Below are positions 6,746 through 14,706 of a DNA stretch of 17,742 nucleotides, one piece after another. The notes beneath the pieces are model-generated. The model saw only the letters and a list, made by a program, of their open reading frames with translations, ran no database searches and had not been told where the DNA came from. The DNA is from JAGNNV01 sp039932395. Lineage in GTDB: Bacteria > Acidobacteriota > Vicinamibacteria > Fen-336 > JAGNNV01. Positions within the stretch are counted from its first letter, which is position 1. Each line of letters begins with the position of its first letter. The stretch lies in NCBI GenBank assembly GCA_039932395.1, contig JBDTQB010000061.1, forward strand, positions 1-17,742. Reading direction: 5' to 3'. The translations under genes were made by a program, and so were the position numbers.

Positions 6746-8055
6746 GACCGTCCTCCCACGCCGAGCGAGACCGCGGTTGCGGCGGTCGCGGCTGCGACCA
6801 CCACACTCGGAAGCGCGTCCTTCAGAATCAGCAACGCGCCCTCGCCGCGAACGTACGCTTCCTCGCCATGCTGGCTGACATCCAGACCGAGGCCTTCATC
6901 GCGCTTCGACACGCGAAGGGGAGCGAAGACGTTGACCACCTTCAGGATCGACCAGGACGCGGCGGCGCTGTACAGGCCCACTACAAGGATCGCGACCACC
7001 TGAATACCGAACTGTTTTGGATTGCCGAAGAGCAGGCCATCCACGGGCGAGCCCCAGGCTTTCTCCGCGAACACTCCGGTCAGAAGCGCGCCCACCGTCC
7101 CGCCCAATCCATGTGCGGCCACCACGTCGAGCGAGTCGTCAAGCCGGGTGCGCGCGCGCCAGAGCAGGCCGAAGTAGCTGGGAACCGCGGCCACCGCTCC
7201 GAGCACGATCGCGGAAATGGGGCTGACGAGACCTGCAGCGGGCGTGATCGCGACCAGGCCCACCACGATCGCGGTGGCGGCCCCCACCGCGGTGACCTTG
7301 CCGCTGCGCCGGAGATCCAGCAGAGTCCAGACGACCAGCGTGGCGGTGGGCGCAAGCATCGTGTTGGCGAAGGCGAGCGCCGCGGAGGGCCCAGCACTCA
7401 GGGCGCTTCCGGCGTTAAAGCCGAACCAGCCGAACCACAAGAGTCCTGCACCGAGAACCGTGAACGGGACGTTGTGGGGCAGCATGGCCTGACGCGCGTA
7501 GTCCTTGCGGGGACCAAGCATGAGGGCCGCCACCAGGGCCGCGACCGCTGCATTGATGTGAACGACGGTGCCGCCCGCGAAGTCGAGCGCGCCCATGGTG
7601 CTCAGGAAACCGCCGCCCCACACCCAGTGGGCCACCGGCGCGTAGACCAGGATGCTCCAAAGAGAGATGAAGATGAGGTACGGGGGGAAGCGCATCCGCT
7701 CCACGATCGCACCAGAGATCAAAGCCGCCGTGATGATGGCGAAGGTCCCCTGATAGGCCATGAACAGGATGTGGGGGATGGTGCCCTGGGCTTCCAGGCC
7801 GACGCCGACGAGAGCCAGGTGCGAGAAGCCGCCGACGAAGGACGTGCCTTCCGAGAACGCCAGAGAGTAGCCGATCAAAGCCCAGGCGAGGCCGACGAAC
7901 CCCAGGGCCGAGACGCTCATCATCATGGTGTTGAGGGCGTTCTTGCCGCGGACCAGGCCTCCGTAGAAGAAGCCGAGGGCCGGCGTCATCAGGAGGACAA
8001 GGGCGGTGGAGATCAGCATCCACGCGGTATCGGCGCCATTGAGAGGACTGATCAC
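6742..8055 (-). CDS. amtB: Ammonium transporter AmtB
   Basis: A 437-residue Amt/Rh/Mep channel of the inner membrane. The family signature D-F-A-G-G-T-V-V-H-I is present and supplies the first pore histidine (H166). The second is H315 in V-V-A-A-H-G-L-G-G. The binding-site region A-H-W-V-W-G-G-G and F-G-W-F-G-F-N-A-G-S are also intact. Eleven membrane helices are expected. The protein begins directly at the first helix and has no E. coli-like signal peptide. The P-II-contacting tail G-L-D-V-S-Q-H-G-E is present, but 35 residues follow the end of this motif, including a hydrophobic run rich in Ala and Val. The GTG start is supported by AGGAG eight bases upstream. It lies before glnK, the reverse of the usual proteobacterial order, and overlaps it by ATGA. 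Confidence 0.95.
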   Translation of the reverse strand: MISPLNGADTAWMLISTALVLLMTPALGFFYGGLVRGKNALNTMMMSVSALGFVGLAWALIGYSLAFSEGTSFVGGFSHLALVGVGLEAQGTIPHILFMAYQGTFAIITAALISGAIVERMRFPPYLIFISLWSILVYAPVAHWVWGGGFLSTMGALDFAGGTVVHINAAVAALVAALMLGPRKDYARQAMLPHNVPFTVLGAGLLWFGWFGFNAGSALSAGPSAALAFANTMLAPTATLVVWTLLDLRRSGKVTAVGAATAIVVGLVAITPAAGLVSPISAIVLGAVAAVPSYFGLLWRARTRLDDSLDVVAAHGLGGTVGALLTGVFAEKAWGSPVDGLLFGNPKQFGIQVVAILVVGLYSAAASWSILKVVNVFAPLRVSKRDEGLGLDVSQHGEEAYVRGEGALLILKDALPSVVVAAATAATAVSLGVGGRS

Positions 8056-8063
8056 GGGCTTAA

Positions 8064-8068
8064 CTCCT
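8064..8068 (-). promoter_or_regulatory. Ribosome binding site for the GTG start of amtB
   Basis: On the minus strand AGGAG precedes the GTG at 8055-8053 by eight bases. No other start codon with a comparable signal is nearby, so it supports the non-ATG start. Confidence 0.7.
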
Positions 8069-8092
8069 CGCTCGAAGAGTAGTTCTGAAACT

Positions 8093-8126
8093 ACTAAATA
8101 TTAATTTATAGACACTAAATATTAAT
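8093..8126 (-). repeat. Tandem 13-bp direct repeat in the amtB promoter region, candidate operator
   Basis: ACTAAATATTAAT occurs at 8093-8105 and again at 8114-8126, a period of exactly 21 bases or two helical turns. A degenerate third copy (8 of 13) falls in the same phase at 8135-8147. On the minus strand a possible -35 (TTGAGA, plus-strand 8126-8131) and a possible -10 (TATAAA, plus-strand 8105-8110, spacing 15; or TAAATT at spacing 17) flank the second copy. The repeats would thus overlap the amtB promoter. The regulator is unknown. I see no GG-N10-GC sigma54 element. Confidence 0.55.
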
Positions 8127-8260
8127 CTCAACATAATTAAATCTAATCCATCGCATCGAAAGACTCCAAGCGCGCGATCAAAAATTCGAATTCTTTCGGC
8201 CACCCGTGATTTGTGCCCGACCGCGAACCTGAACCCCTGAATCTCGTCTAATAGGGAACC

Positions 8261-10666
8261 ATGATTTCAGATCTCCGTCTTGCGTCTCGCAGCCTGGGAA
8301 AGCGGCCCGTTTCGACGGCACTCGGGGCTTTGGCCCTGGCGTTAGGGATCGGCGCCAATGCGGTGATCTTCAGCTTTGTAGAAGGCATCGTCCTGCGCCC
8401 GCTGCCGTATCCCGAGCCCGATCGGCTGGTGTCGCTCCAGGAGTCCTCCGGCTTGAGGTCGACCAGCCTGGGTGCGGTGGCGCCGCGTGATCTGGAAGAC
8501 TTCAAGACGCTGACCAGCACCTTTTCGGGCCTCGCTGGGTCGGAGCGCGATGGAAAGAACGTCTCGTTCGCGGGGTCGCCTGAGCGGCTGACCGGTCTTT
8601 CCATCGAGCCCGGCTACCTTGATGTGCTCGGCGTCCGCCCGTCTCTCGGGCGGGCCTTCGTGGCCGGCGAGGATCGTGCCGGAAGCGACGGCGTGGTCAT
8701 CCTGAGCGATCGCATCTTCAAGCGCCGCTTCGATGGCAACCCCGCTGCTCTCGCCACAACCCTTCTGATGGACGGCCGCCCGTTCAGGATCGTGGGCGTC
8801 ATGCCGGAGAGCTTCCGCTCCCTCGATGACGTCGCTGCGTCGACACCCGTCGACTATTTCATCCCTGAGGTTCTCTCCGACGATGTGAAGCAGAACCGTG
8901 GCGAGCACATTCTTGATGTGGTCGGACGGCTCCAACCTGGCGTCACCATGGCTCAGGCGAACACGGCTCTCGCCCAGGTGAGCGCGCGCATCTCAAGCGC
9001 CGACCCCGAGACCAATCGCGATGTCCGCGCCTCGGTGCAATCCCAGCAAGAGGCTATTTCGGGATCTCTGAAGACGCCGATGCTTCTTCTTTTTGGCGCT
9101 TCGGCCCTGATCTTCCTGATCGCATCCATGAACGTCGCCACTCTGCTGGCCGCGCGCGCGGTGGAGGAGAGCAAGGACGTTGCGGTCCGTGTGGCGCTTG
9201 GCGCATCGCGCGCGCGGGTGGTGCGCGAGTCGCTCACACGAAGTCTCCTGCTCGCGAGTGTCGGCTGCGCGTTAGGCCTCCTTCTGGCGGTCTGGCTCAA
9301 AGGCGTTCTGATCGCGATCGCTCCGGCCCGTACCCCGCGGCTGGAAGAGATTTCGATCAACGCAGGCGTGATCGCGATGGCCTGTGTGCTCTCTATGATG
9401 GGAGCCGCGCTCTTCGGTGTGTTGCCGGCACTTGCCGTTTCGCGATCGAAGGCGACGGACGCTTTGCGATCCGCGTCGCGAGGAGCTACGGGTCGTCGCT
9501 CGTCTCGATCCCGCAGCGTTCTGGTGGCCCTCGAGATCGGCCTCGCGGTTCTGCCGCTGGTGGGCGCAACTCTGCTTGTTCGAAGTCTGGCGTCCCTTCG
9601 CGGCGTGTCTTTGGGGTTCGACACCGATCGCGTGCTCGTCGCGAACCTTCCTCTTCCTAATGGGCGGTATCCCAACGCCGACGCGCGGCTCGCCTTTTTC
9701 GAGACGCTCGCGGAACGAACCCGTGCCCTGCCTGGTGTCGAGGCCGTGGGTTTCGCCAATCGCTTTCCTCTGCGAGGAGGATGGACCAGCGGCATTCAAT
9801 TCGAGGGAGAGGCGGCCGATGCTTTTCATGACGTCCCCTTCCAGGCGGTCGGCGGCGGCTACTTCCCATCGCTGGGCATAGCCCTTGAGCGTGGCCGCGT
9901 CTTCGGTCCCGATGACGCCAAGACCGCACCTCCCGTGGCTGTGGTGAGCGAGGCTTTCGTGCGCGCGCACCTGCACGGCGATCCGCTCGGTCAGCGATTC
10001 CGCCGCAGCCCGGATCGTCCGTGGATCACCATCGTGGGCGTGGTCGCGGATACGCGCCGCGACGGGAAGGCGGCCACCATCGCGCCCCAGGCGTATCTCT
10101 CCGCGCGGCAGACCGATCTGTATCCCGTCCGTCTCGCCGACTTTGCCGTCCGCACGTCGCATCCTGCCTCTGTCGCCAAAGCACTTCAGGATGTTGTGTG
10201 GTCGATCGACGCCGAGCAGCCGTTGATGAACGTGCGGACGCTCTCCGAAACCATGGATGGCGCGATGGCGCCGCGCCGCTTTCAGACCTTGCTGCTCGCG
10301 CTCTTTGCCGGGCTCGCGTTGTTGCTGGCTCTCGTCGGGGTCTACGCGGTCGTGGGAATCGCGGTCGCGCAACGGAGGCAGGAGATTGGCGTTCGCATGG
10401 CGTTGGGAGCGCGGGCGTCCAGCATTCTTCAAATGGTCGTGAGGCAATCGCTCGCTCCCGCGATCGCCGGCATGTTGGTTGGAGTGATCGCTGCGTTCGG
10501 TCTGGCCCGCGCGATGTCGGGGCTGTTGTTCGGAATCTCCGTGACCGATCCGGCGACCTTCCTTGGAGCACCCGTCATCCTCTTGCTCGCGGTCCTTCTG
10601 GCCAGCTTGAGTCCTGCTTTACGAGCCACTCGCGTCGAACCGACCGCGGCGCTTCGAGACGAGTAA
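8261..10666 (+). CDS. ADOP-type orphan ABC permease (duplicated MacB/FtsX-like)
   Basis: An 801-residue inner-membrane protein made of two similar halves. Each half has a first membrane helix, a large extracytoplasmic MacB-type domain, then three helices of the FtsX core. The first half opens with A-L-G-I-G-A-N-A-V-I-F-S-F and L-R-P-L-P-Y-P-E-P-D-R-L-V, which are hallmarks of the acidobacterial duplicated orphan permease family. Its FtsX helices lie roughly at 270-390. The second half begins with a helix near 415-440, has its extracytoplasmic domain at about 450-660, and ends with three helices and R-A-T-R-V-E-P-T-A-A-L-R-D-E. The R-V-A-L-G-A-S and R-M-A-L-G-A-R loops appear once per half. 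No ATPase or membrane-fusion partner is adjacent. Substrate is unknown; related MacB proteins work as mechanotransmitters for export. The -10-like TCTAAT lies eight bases before the ATG. Confidence 0.92.
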   Translation: MISDLRLASRSLGKRPVSTALGALALALGIGANAVIFSFVEGIVLRPLPYPEPDRLVSLQESSGLRSTSLGAVAPRDLEDFKTLTSTFSGLAGSERDGKNVSFAGSPERLTGLSIEPGYLDVLGVRPSLGRAFVAGEDRAGSDGVVILSDRIFKRRFDGNPAALATTLLMDGRPFRIVGVMPESFRSLDDVAASTPVDYFIPEVLSDDVKQNRGEHILDVVGRLQPGVTMAQANTALAQVSARISSADPETNRDVRASVQSQQEAISGSLKTPMLLLFGASALIFLIASMNVATLLAARAVEESKDVAVRVALGASRARVVRESLTRSLLLASVGCALGLLLAVWLKGVLIAIAPARTPRLEEISINAGVIAMACVLSMMGAALFGVLPALAVSRSKATDALRSASRGATGRRSSRSRSVLVALEIGLAVLPLVGATLLVRSLASLRGVSLGFDTDRVLVANLPLPNGRYPNADARLAFFETLAERTRALPGVEAVGFANRFPLRGGWTSGIQFEGEAADAFHDVPFQAVGGGYFPSLGIALERGRVFGPDDAKTAPPVAVVSEAFVRAHLHGDPLGQRFRRSPDRPWITIVGVVADTRRDGKAATIAPQAYLSARQTDLYPVRLADFAVRTSHPASVAKALQDVVWSIDAEQPLMNVRTLSETMDGAMAPRRFQTLLLALFAGLALLLALVGVYAVVGIAVAQRRQEIGVRMALGARASSILQMVVRQSLAPAIAGMLVGVIAAFGLARAMSGLLFGISVTDPATFLGAPVILLLAVLLASLSPALRATRVEPTAALRDE

Positions 10667-10715
10667 ACCCAGTCGGTGACGCCGGGGGCGCAGGCAGTCA
10701 TAGACTCGATCGCCT

Positions 10716-12419
10716 GTGAACCGCCTCTTAGTTCTGGCCTGCGCGTTGCTGGCGGCGTGCGCGCCAAAGCCGCCCGCTGAGCCCGCTCCGTCTGTCCTGA
10801 TCGTCACCATCGATACGCTGCGCGCCGACCGCGTGGGTACTTATGGAGACGACAAGGCCCGCACGCCTGCCATGGACGGGCTCGCGAAGGCAGGTGTGGT
10901 CTTCGAGCGCGCCTTCACTCCCGTCCCCATCACTCTGCCTGCGCACGTCTCGTTGATGACAGGTCTGCTGCCGCCCGCCCACGGCGTCCGCGGGAACGGT
11001 TCGTTCGTCCTGGGCTCCGGACCCGCGACCCTTGCCGAAGTGATGAAGAAGTCGGGCCGTCAGACCGCCGCGTTCATTGGCGGATTTCCGCTCTCTCGCC
11101 GGTTTGGTCTGTCCCGCGGCTTCGATGTCTACGACGACAGCGTCACCAAGGCGGACGGCGTGAACTACGACTTCGCCGAACGCCGAGCCGATGTCGTGGT
11201 CGAGCGGGCTCTGGCGTGGCTTGTCGCGAACCCCGGCCCATCGTTCGTCTGGGTGCACCTCTTTGATCCGCACGCGCCCTACGATCCCCCCGAGGCGTTT
11301 CGCACCGGCGATCCATACCGCGACGAAATCGCCTCGGCCGATGCGAGTCTCGGCCGGCTCATCTCTGCCTGGGACGCGCGCGCGGGCAAGAGCCTTGTCG
11401 TGGTGACCTCGGATCACGGAGAGGCTTTCGGCGAGCACGGGGAATGGAGTCACAGTCTGTTTGTGTATGACACCACCCTTCACGTTCCCCTCATTGTTCG
11501 TGGAAAGGGATTTGAACCCGGGCGGAAAAGTCAGGTGAGTGTCAGTCTCGTCGATGTCGCCGCCACTCTCGCCGAGTTCACGGGGTCGACAGGTCTGATG
11601 CCGGGCGTCAGCCTGACTTCGGCCCTCAAGCCTGGCGCGGTTGGACGCCCTCTGTATGCGGAGACCCTATCGCCCCGATTGGACTTTGGTTGGAGCGAAC
11701 TCCGATCCTGGCGTGCGGATGGCTTCAAATGGATTCGTGCCCCCAAGCCCGAGCTGTTCTCGCTGGCGGACGATCGTGGTGAAGAAACGAACCTCGTCTC
11801 CACTGACCCGAAGCGAGGCCGCGTGCTTGACGGCGCGCTCTCAACCGCGCTGACCACCATGGGCGAGAAGAGCGCCGCGCAAACTGCGGATCCGGAAACG
11901 GTCGAACGACTCCGGTCGCTTGGATACGTTCAGGGAACCGGTGGGAAGGGGAGTGGTGCTGATCCCAAGGACAACGTCGAGCTGGCGAAGCGCATCGCAC
12001 AGGCGGCTGGTCCGTTCAAGGACTGGGACGAAGCGATCGTTGCTTACCGCAGCCTCGTCAAGCTTGATCCCGAGAATCCATTGCTCAACCTCCGCCTGGC
12101 CGACGCGCTCTTGCGTTCGGGTCAAGTGGAGGCTTCACTTCCGCATTTCGCGCGCGTCATTCGCAGCGGTTCCAACACGGCCGATCCCTACGTTGGCCAA
12201 GGCACCGCACTCGCGCAGCTCAATCGCCTGAAGGAAGCGCGGGCGGTTCTGGAGAGTGGTCTCAAAGTGGCACCAGCGAGCGGCCAGCTTCATTTCAATC
12301 TGGGCGAGATCGCCCGCATTGAGGGGCGTCAGAGCGATGCGATTCGTGAGTTTGAAGCGGCGACCGCCGATCCTGCGACCAAAGAGCGAGCCAAGGCGCG
12401 TCTGGCGACCCTGCGATGA
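10716..12419 (+). CDS. Sulfatase-fold (alkaline phosphatase superfamily) lipoprotein with C-terminal TPRs
   Basis: A 567-residue protein. Residues 1-15 are a lipoprotein signal with lipobox L-A-A-C (Cys15). The alkaline-phosphatase-superfamily domain spans about 26-400. The N-terminal metal ligand is D33 in V-T-I-D-T-L-R-A-D, and the C-terminal metal site is T-S-D-H-G-E with D233 and H234. In the nucleophile motif the sulfatase Cys/Ser is replaced by Thr73 (V-P-I-T-L-P-A-H). It may therefore be a phospho- or other esterase or transferase rather than a true sulfatase. A linker D-P-E-T-V-E-R-L-R-S-L-G-Y-V leads to about four TPR units (residues 420-567). The GTG start has no Shine-Dalgarno. A -10-like TAGACT at 10701-10706 would place the transcript start at or next to it. 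The gene follows the permease by 49 bases and overlaps the next gene by ATGA. Confidence 0.88.
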   Translation: MNRLLVLACALLAACAPKPPAEPAPSVLIVTIDTLRADRVGTYGDDKARTPAMDGLAKAGVVFERAFTPVPITLPAHVSLMTGLLPPAHGVRGNGSFVLGSGPATLAEVMKKSGRQTAAFIGGFPLSRRFGLSRGFDVYDDSVTKADGVNYDFAERRADVVVERALAWLVANPGPSFVWVHLFDPHAPYDPPEAFRTGDPYRDEIASADASLGRLISAWDARAGKSLVVVTSDHGEAFGEHGEWSHSLFVYDTTLHVPLIVRGKGFEPGRKSQVSVSLVDVAATLAEFTGSTGLMPGVSLTSALKPGAVGRPLYAETLSPRLDFGWSELRSWRADGFKWIRAPKPELFSLADDRGEETNLVSTDPKRGRVLDGALSTALTTMGEKSAAQTADPETVERLRSLGYVQGTGGKGSGADPKDNVELAKRIAQAAGPFKDWDEAIVAYRSLVKLDPENPLLNLRLADALLRSGQVEASLPHFARVIRSGSNTADPYVGQGTALAQLNRLKEARAVLESGLKVAPASGQLHFNLGEIARIEGRQSDAIREFEAATADPATKERAKARLATLR

Positions 12420-14473
12420 GAACGTCAGCTCGGCTGGCGGCTGCGCTACTCACACTCTGCTGCGTGGGAGCGGCGTGTCACTCTCCGCACCCGCCGAAGA
12501 GCGTTTTGTTAGTCACCATTGACACTCTGCGTGCCGATCATGTGGGCGCCTACGGCTCGACGCTCGCAGTCACACCCAACATCGACGCCATGGCGCAGAG
12601 AGGATGGGTCTTCGAGAACACCGTCTCGGCGGTCCCGCTCACCTTGCCATCGCACTCGACTCTCCTGTCGGGGCTAGACCCCCTCCATCACGGCGTTCGC
12701 AACAACGGACGTTATGTTTTTCCGGCTGACCGGGAGACGCTGGCCACGCGCCTGAAGGCGAATGGCTATGCGACGGGCGCCTTCGTGTCCGCCGTCGTAC
12801 TCGACCGCCGTTTCGGTCTCTCCCGCGGATTCGACGTCTACGACGATCAGATCGGACGGGTGACGGAGGGTCGCAACATCCTGGAGTCAGAGCGGCCGTG
12901 CCGTGAAACCACCGCCAAAGCGATCTCGTGGATCAAAGACCAGAAGGGCGCGTTCTTCGCCTGGGTTCATCTCTACGAGCCGCATGCGCCCTATGTGGCG
13001 CGACCTTCTGACCCGAAGAACCCGCTTGATCCCTACTCTGCCGAGGTCTTCACCGCCGACGCTTGCTTCGGCGATGTTGTGAGAGCGGCGCAATCCGCCG
13101 CGGGAGCCGATCTGGTGACGGCGGTGACGAGCGATCACGGCGAGGGACTTGGGGACCACGGGGAGATGACCCACGGACTCTTCCTCTATCAATCGACACT
13201 TGCCGTCCCGATGATCCTGGCCGGGGATGGCGTTCCGGTGGGGAAGCGCACGGCGGGTCTCGCCCGCTCCGCCGACCTGGTACCAACGCTGATGAGCCTG
13301 CTCGGTCTGGTTTCTCCGACCGGCCTCGATGGGCGAGATCTGACGAAAGGGGCGGGGCGTACGGAGGCCTACGCGGAGACGGACTATCCGAAGGGCTTTG
13401 GATGGTCATCGCTTCGTTCCTGGCGTCTCGGCGCGCTCAAGCTTGTTGACGCTCCGCAGCCCGAGCTGTATGACCTGGCCAGCGATCCGCACGAGGAAAA
13501 AAACCTCGCCGTGGAAAAGCGTGCTGATCTGCGGCGGCTCGAGGCCGTTCTGCACTCGGCCCAGGCCACGGAAGTGCGAGACGATGCGCGCAAGCTGGAC
13601 CCTGAGACCGAGGAGCGTTTGCGGTCCCTTGGGTATGTCGCGGGAGCGCCGTCACTGGGCGACGACCGCGCGGTACGAACAGATCCGAAAGATGCGGCCC
13701 TCTGGCTCCGTCAATTCGAAGAGGCGATGACGGCCGAGGCGCGCGGCGATCTCGCTCGGTCCGTCGACCTTCTCTCGTCCCTCGCGAAGAACGACCCCAC
13801 GAACACGACGTTCCAGCGTTCCCTTGCGTCCGCTCTTCGTCGTTCCCAGCGCGCGTCGGAGGCGGTTCAAATCCTGCGTCGCGCCCAGAAAGCGTCTCCG
13901 CGTGACGCGGAAATTGCGCACGATCTGTCGATGGCGCTGAGCGAACAGGGGAACACGGTCCAAGCAATTGAATCGGAGCAGGTCGCGGTCGCGCTCGATC
14001 CGAAGGACGTTGATGCCTTCAATCACCTGGCGACTCTTGAAGCCGCGAGAGGTGATCTTTCCGCCGCACGGGTCGCGGTGGACCAGGCCTTGACCTTGGA
14101 CCCGAACCACGCGGTCGCGTGGAGTAACCGGGGCAACATCGCGCGCGGTCAGGGCGACGTCGCGCAGGCCGAGCGGAGTTACAAGCGGGCCATTGAACTT
14201 GCCCCGCAAACCACCGAAGCGCTGAACGGTCTGGGCGTCCTTGCGGTCGAGCAGGGAAGGCTCGACGACGCGGCGGGTCTGCTTGAAAAGGTCCTGGCGA
14301 TCGATCCAGCCTTTGACGAAGCACGGCTGAACCTTGCCGTTGTCGAAGCTCAACGCGGGAACACGGTCAGAGCCCGAGGCCTTGCGACCCAGGTAGCGAC
14401 CGGAAGCGGCGCGACCGCGCTGAAGACCAAGGCGCGATCCTTCCTTGGCACGTTGTCAGGCACGCTCAAATAG
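12416..14473 (+). CDS. Second sulfatase-fold lipoprotein with longer TPR array
   Basis: A 685-residue paralogue of the preceding gene, starting on the ATG of an ATGA overlap. The N-terminus is a signal with probable lipid Cys21 (V-G-A-A-C); the -3 residue is Gly, less usual for a lipobox. The enzyme domain repeats the partner's pattern: D36 in V-T-I-D-T-L-R-A-D, Thr76 in V-P-L-T-L-P-S-H where sulfatases have Cys or Ser, R-R-F-G-L-S-R-G-F-D-V-Y-D-D, and D240-H241 in T-S-D-H-G-E. The linker D-P-E-T-E-E-R-L-R-S-L-G-Y-V-A-G is also shared. The tail from about 425 has seven 34-residue TPR units, three more than the upstream copy, and some are nearly canonical (W-S-N-R-G-N-I-A-R-G-Q-G-D, L-N-G-L-G-V-L-A). 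The overlap indicates cotranslation and perhaps a joint complex. Substrate is unknown. Confidence 0.9.
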   Translation: MRTSARLAAALLTLCCVGAACHSPHPPKSVLLVTIDTLRADHVGAYGSTLAVTPNIDAMAQRGWVFENTVSAVPLTLPSHSTLLSGLDPLHHGVRNNGRYVFPADRETLATRLKANGYATGAFVSAVVLDRRFGLSRGFDVYDDQIGRVTEGRNILESERPCRETTAKAISWIKDQKGAFFAWVHLYEPHAPYVARPSDPKNPLDPYSAEVFTADACFGDVVRAAQSAAGADLVTAVTSDHGEGLGDHGEMTHGLFLYQSTLAVPMILAGDGVPVGKRTAGLARSADLVPTLMSLLGLVSPTGLDGRDLTKGAGRTEAYAETDYPKGFGWSSLRSWRLGALKLVDAPQPELYDLASDPHEEKNLAVEKRADLRRLEAVLHSAQATEVRDDARKLDPETEERLRSLGYVAGAPSLGDDRAVRTDPKDAALWLRQFEEAMTAEARGDLARSVDLLSSLAKNDPTNTTFQRSLASALRRSQRASEAVQILRRAQKASPRDAEIAHDLSMALSEQGNTVQAIESEQVAVALDPKDVDAFNHLATLEAARGDLSAARVAVDQALTLDPNHAVAWSNRGNIARGQGDVAQAERSYKRAIELAPQTTEALNGLGVLAVEQGRLDDAAGLLEKVLAIDPAFDEARLNLAVVEAQRGNTVRARGLATQVATGSGATALKTKARSFLGTLSGTLK

Positions 14474-14706
14474 CCATCGTTTTGATCACGCTGATGTGAG
14501 GCGGATCGCCGCGCTCCGTTCCAACGCTTTGGTTTAGTTGGACTGCCGATTCAAGTCGATGGAACTTCAATACGTTGAACGTGAAGAAAATATCGACTTA
14601 TCTTCAGCGGATAGTTAGACTTCCAACACTTCCTGACGTGACATTCCTGTGGCGTACGTCTTGCTCAAGTGGACGTCACCAGACGAATGTTGAATCGTCA
14701 GCCATG

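Noticed and set aside
6868..8082. 404-codon plus-strand open frame opposite amtB
   Set aside because: It is the antisense frame of an intact amtB. Its translation is rich in Arg, His, Gln, Asp and Gly, as expected from the reverse complement of membrane-helix codons.
8210..8226. Possible sigma54 promoter upstream of amtB
   Set aside because: On the minus strand a GG-N10-GG spacing is present instead of GG-N10-GC, and it lies about 160 bases before the start codon. It does not fit the consensus.
8953..10447. Minus-strand open frames within the permease gene
   Set aside because: They are highly basic antisense translations with no domains. The plus-strand permease is full length and convincing.
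10716..14473. A polysaccharide utilisation locus built from sulfatases and a TonB receptor
   Set aside because: There is no glycoside hydrolase, SusD-like protein or dedicated regulator, and the two enzymes lack the sulfatase nucleophile. Adjacency alone does not support it.
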